Below, in pieces: positions 63,513-64,000 of a stretch of DNA of 64,000 nucleotides. The stretch's first letter is position 1; the number at the start of each line of letters is the position of its first letter. The stretch is taken from NCBI GenBank assembly GCA_025054715.1, contig JANWYH010000001.1, forward strand, positions 432,001 through 496,000, written 5' to 3'. The position numbers were made by a program, and so were the translations under genes. This stretch comes from Pyrinomonadaceae bacterium. Its GTDB lineage: Bacteria; Acidobacteriota; Blastocatellia; Pyrinomonadales; Pyrinomonadaceae. A model generated the notes under the pieces. It did no database searches and was not told the origin of the DNA. It saw only the letters and a list, made by a program, of their open reading frames with translations.

Positions 63513-64000
63513 TTATCCAATGACGACTTTACCTTTTTTGAATACTTTTTCAACTAAATTAGAGCCAAACTCATAGGCTATTTCACGATAATCTCTCGTG
63601 TCAAATAAAACCATATCCGCTTGCTTGCCGACTTCTATGGAACCAACTTTTTCGCCTAGACCAAGCGCGAATGCAGCATTTATGGTTGCGGCGTTGATTG
63701 CTTCGCAAGGAAGAAGCTTTTGATACCGACAAGCAATTGCTATAGCCAATGGCATCGAGAGACAAGGTGAACTGCCGGGGTTGTAGTCTGTAGAAATAGC
63801 AATGGCACAGCCTTTGTCTATCATCTTGCGAGCATTTGCAAATTCCGTAGAACCAAGATTGAAGTTTACTGCTGGCGTTATAACACCGATAGTTGAAGAT
63901 TCGGCAAGAAGAGTGATTTCCTGATCGCTTATTTTGTCTAGGTGATCAACAGAGGTTGCACCAAGCAAAATAGCCATTTTCGTTCCTCCTAAATTCGTAA
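63513..64000 (-). CDS. hutI: Imidazolonepropionase, C-terminal part (5' end outside the window)
   Basis: Zinc amidohydrolase converting imidazolone-5-propionate to formiminoglutamate in histidine degradation. The frame is open to the window edge and reads NLGGTKMAILLGATSVDHL. Upstream of the Met at 63977 this still matches the family, so that Met is internal; the AGGAGG just before it encodes residues and is not the ribosome site of a short gene. Other marks: ISTDYNPGSSPCLSMPLAI, with the catalytic/metal Asp, and ATINAAFALGLGEKVGSIEVGKQAD. About 160 of roughly 400 residues are visible. Co-transcribed with hutH. Confidence 0.9.
   Translation of the reverse strand, partial: TNLGGTKMAILLGATSVDHLDKISDQEITLLAESSTIGVITPAVNFNLGSTEFANARKMIDKGCAIAISTDYNPGSSPCLSMPLAIAIACRYQKLLPCEAINAATINAAFALGLGEKVGSIEVGKQADMVLFDTRDYREIAYEFGSNLVEKVFKKGKVVIG

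Noticed and set aside
63513-63977. A short complete gene starting at the ATG at 63977 with an AGGAGG in front
   Set aside because: The frame continues upstream to the window edge with residues conserved in imidazolonepropionase, so the ATG is internal and the AGGAGG is coding sequence.
1-64000. CRISPR arrays, tRNA or rRNA genes, insertion sequences, phage genes
   Set aside because: Looked for on both strands; no repeat-spacer pattern, cloverleaf, rRNA-like stretch, transposase or integrase motif was seen.

Overview
This window looks like chromosomal DNA from an acidobacterium, most likely near the Blastocatellia. Several features point there: a VWA protein of the type common in Acidobacteriota (about 16.7 kb), an N-terminal zinc-ribbon membrane protein (14.6 kb), a response regulator with the IAWEVVP C-terminal helix (42.8 kb), and a giant ElbD-like ether-lipid megaenzyme (18-22 kb). 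The assignment is inference from gene families, not from a marker-gene tree. The DNA is AT-leaning. Sigma70-type promoters, Shine-Dalgarno sites and tight ATGA/TGATG operon overlaps are all easy to see. No rRNA, tRNA, CRISPR array or insertion sequence was found.

Layout. 1-6158 (+): end of nnr, tsaE, then thiolase, sucC, a beta-CASP metallo-beta-lactamase and thiL, closed by a strong terminator shared with a converging type II sulfide:quinone reductase (6187-7365, -). 7366-10168: a gene-poor segment around a single 663-residue fusion of a phospholipase-D nuclease domain and a HerA-type DNA translocase. Its codon use differs from its neighbours and it is the best candidate for an acquired, possibly defensive, gene. 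10169-17833: a Fur/PerR regulator, an M28 peptidase, a DinB protein, an acyl-CoA dehydrogenase, a zinc-ribbon protein, trmFO and the VWA protein. 18055-25213 (-): an operon-like run of HAD phosphatase, LarA-like protein, small membrane protein and the reductase-ligase-ACP-acyltransferase megaenzyme.

26265-40925 (+): the division and cell wall (dcw) cluster mraZ-rsmH-ftsL-ftsI-murF-mraY-murD-ftsW-murG-murC-ftsQ-ftsA-ftsZ. A clear promoter and a three-repeat MraZ operator sit in front of it. murE is missing from its usual place and lies 30 kb away (60474-61967); murB and ddl are absent from between murC and ftsQ. 40990-50788 (+): a divergent Hfq-like gene, pdxA, two response regulators, a polysaccharide deacetylase-like/heparinase-like/SDR trio, a VOC protein, an HDAC-family deacetylase, a zinc ribbon and a PaaG-like crotonase. 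50797-53992 (-): def, a small unknown gene, a glutamate-semialdehyde dehydrogenase and cdsA. 54115-64000: a glycosyltransferase, an NAD-type isocitrate dehydrogenase (-), glycine oxidase thiO, a TlpA-like redox protein, a methyltransferase, a glycerophosphodiesterase, murE, and the histidine-degradation pair hutH and hutI (-). hutI runs off the window.

Together the genes describe a Gram-negative-type cell making meso-DAP peptidoglycan. It can oxidise fatty acids, histidine, proline-derived semialdehyde and sulfide, and probably makes ether-containing lipids. The items most worth a second look are the PLD-HerA fusion, the ElbD-like cluster, the duplicated promoter in front of the sulfide:quinone reductase, the MraZ operator and the atypical Hfq.
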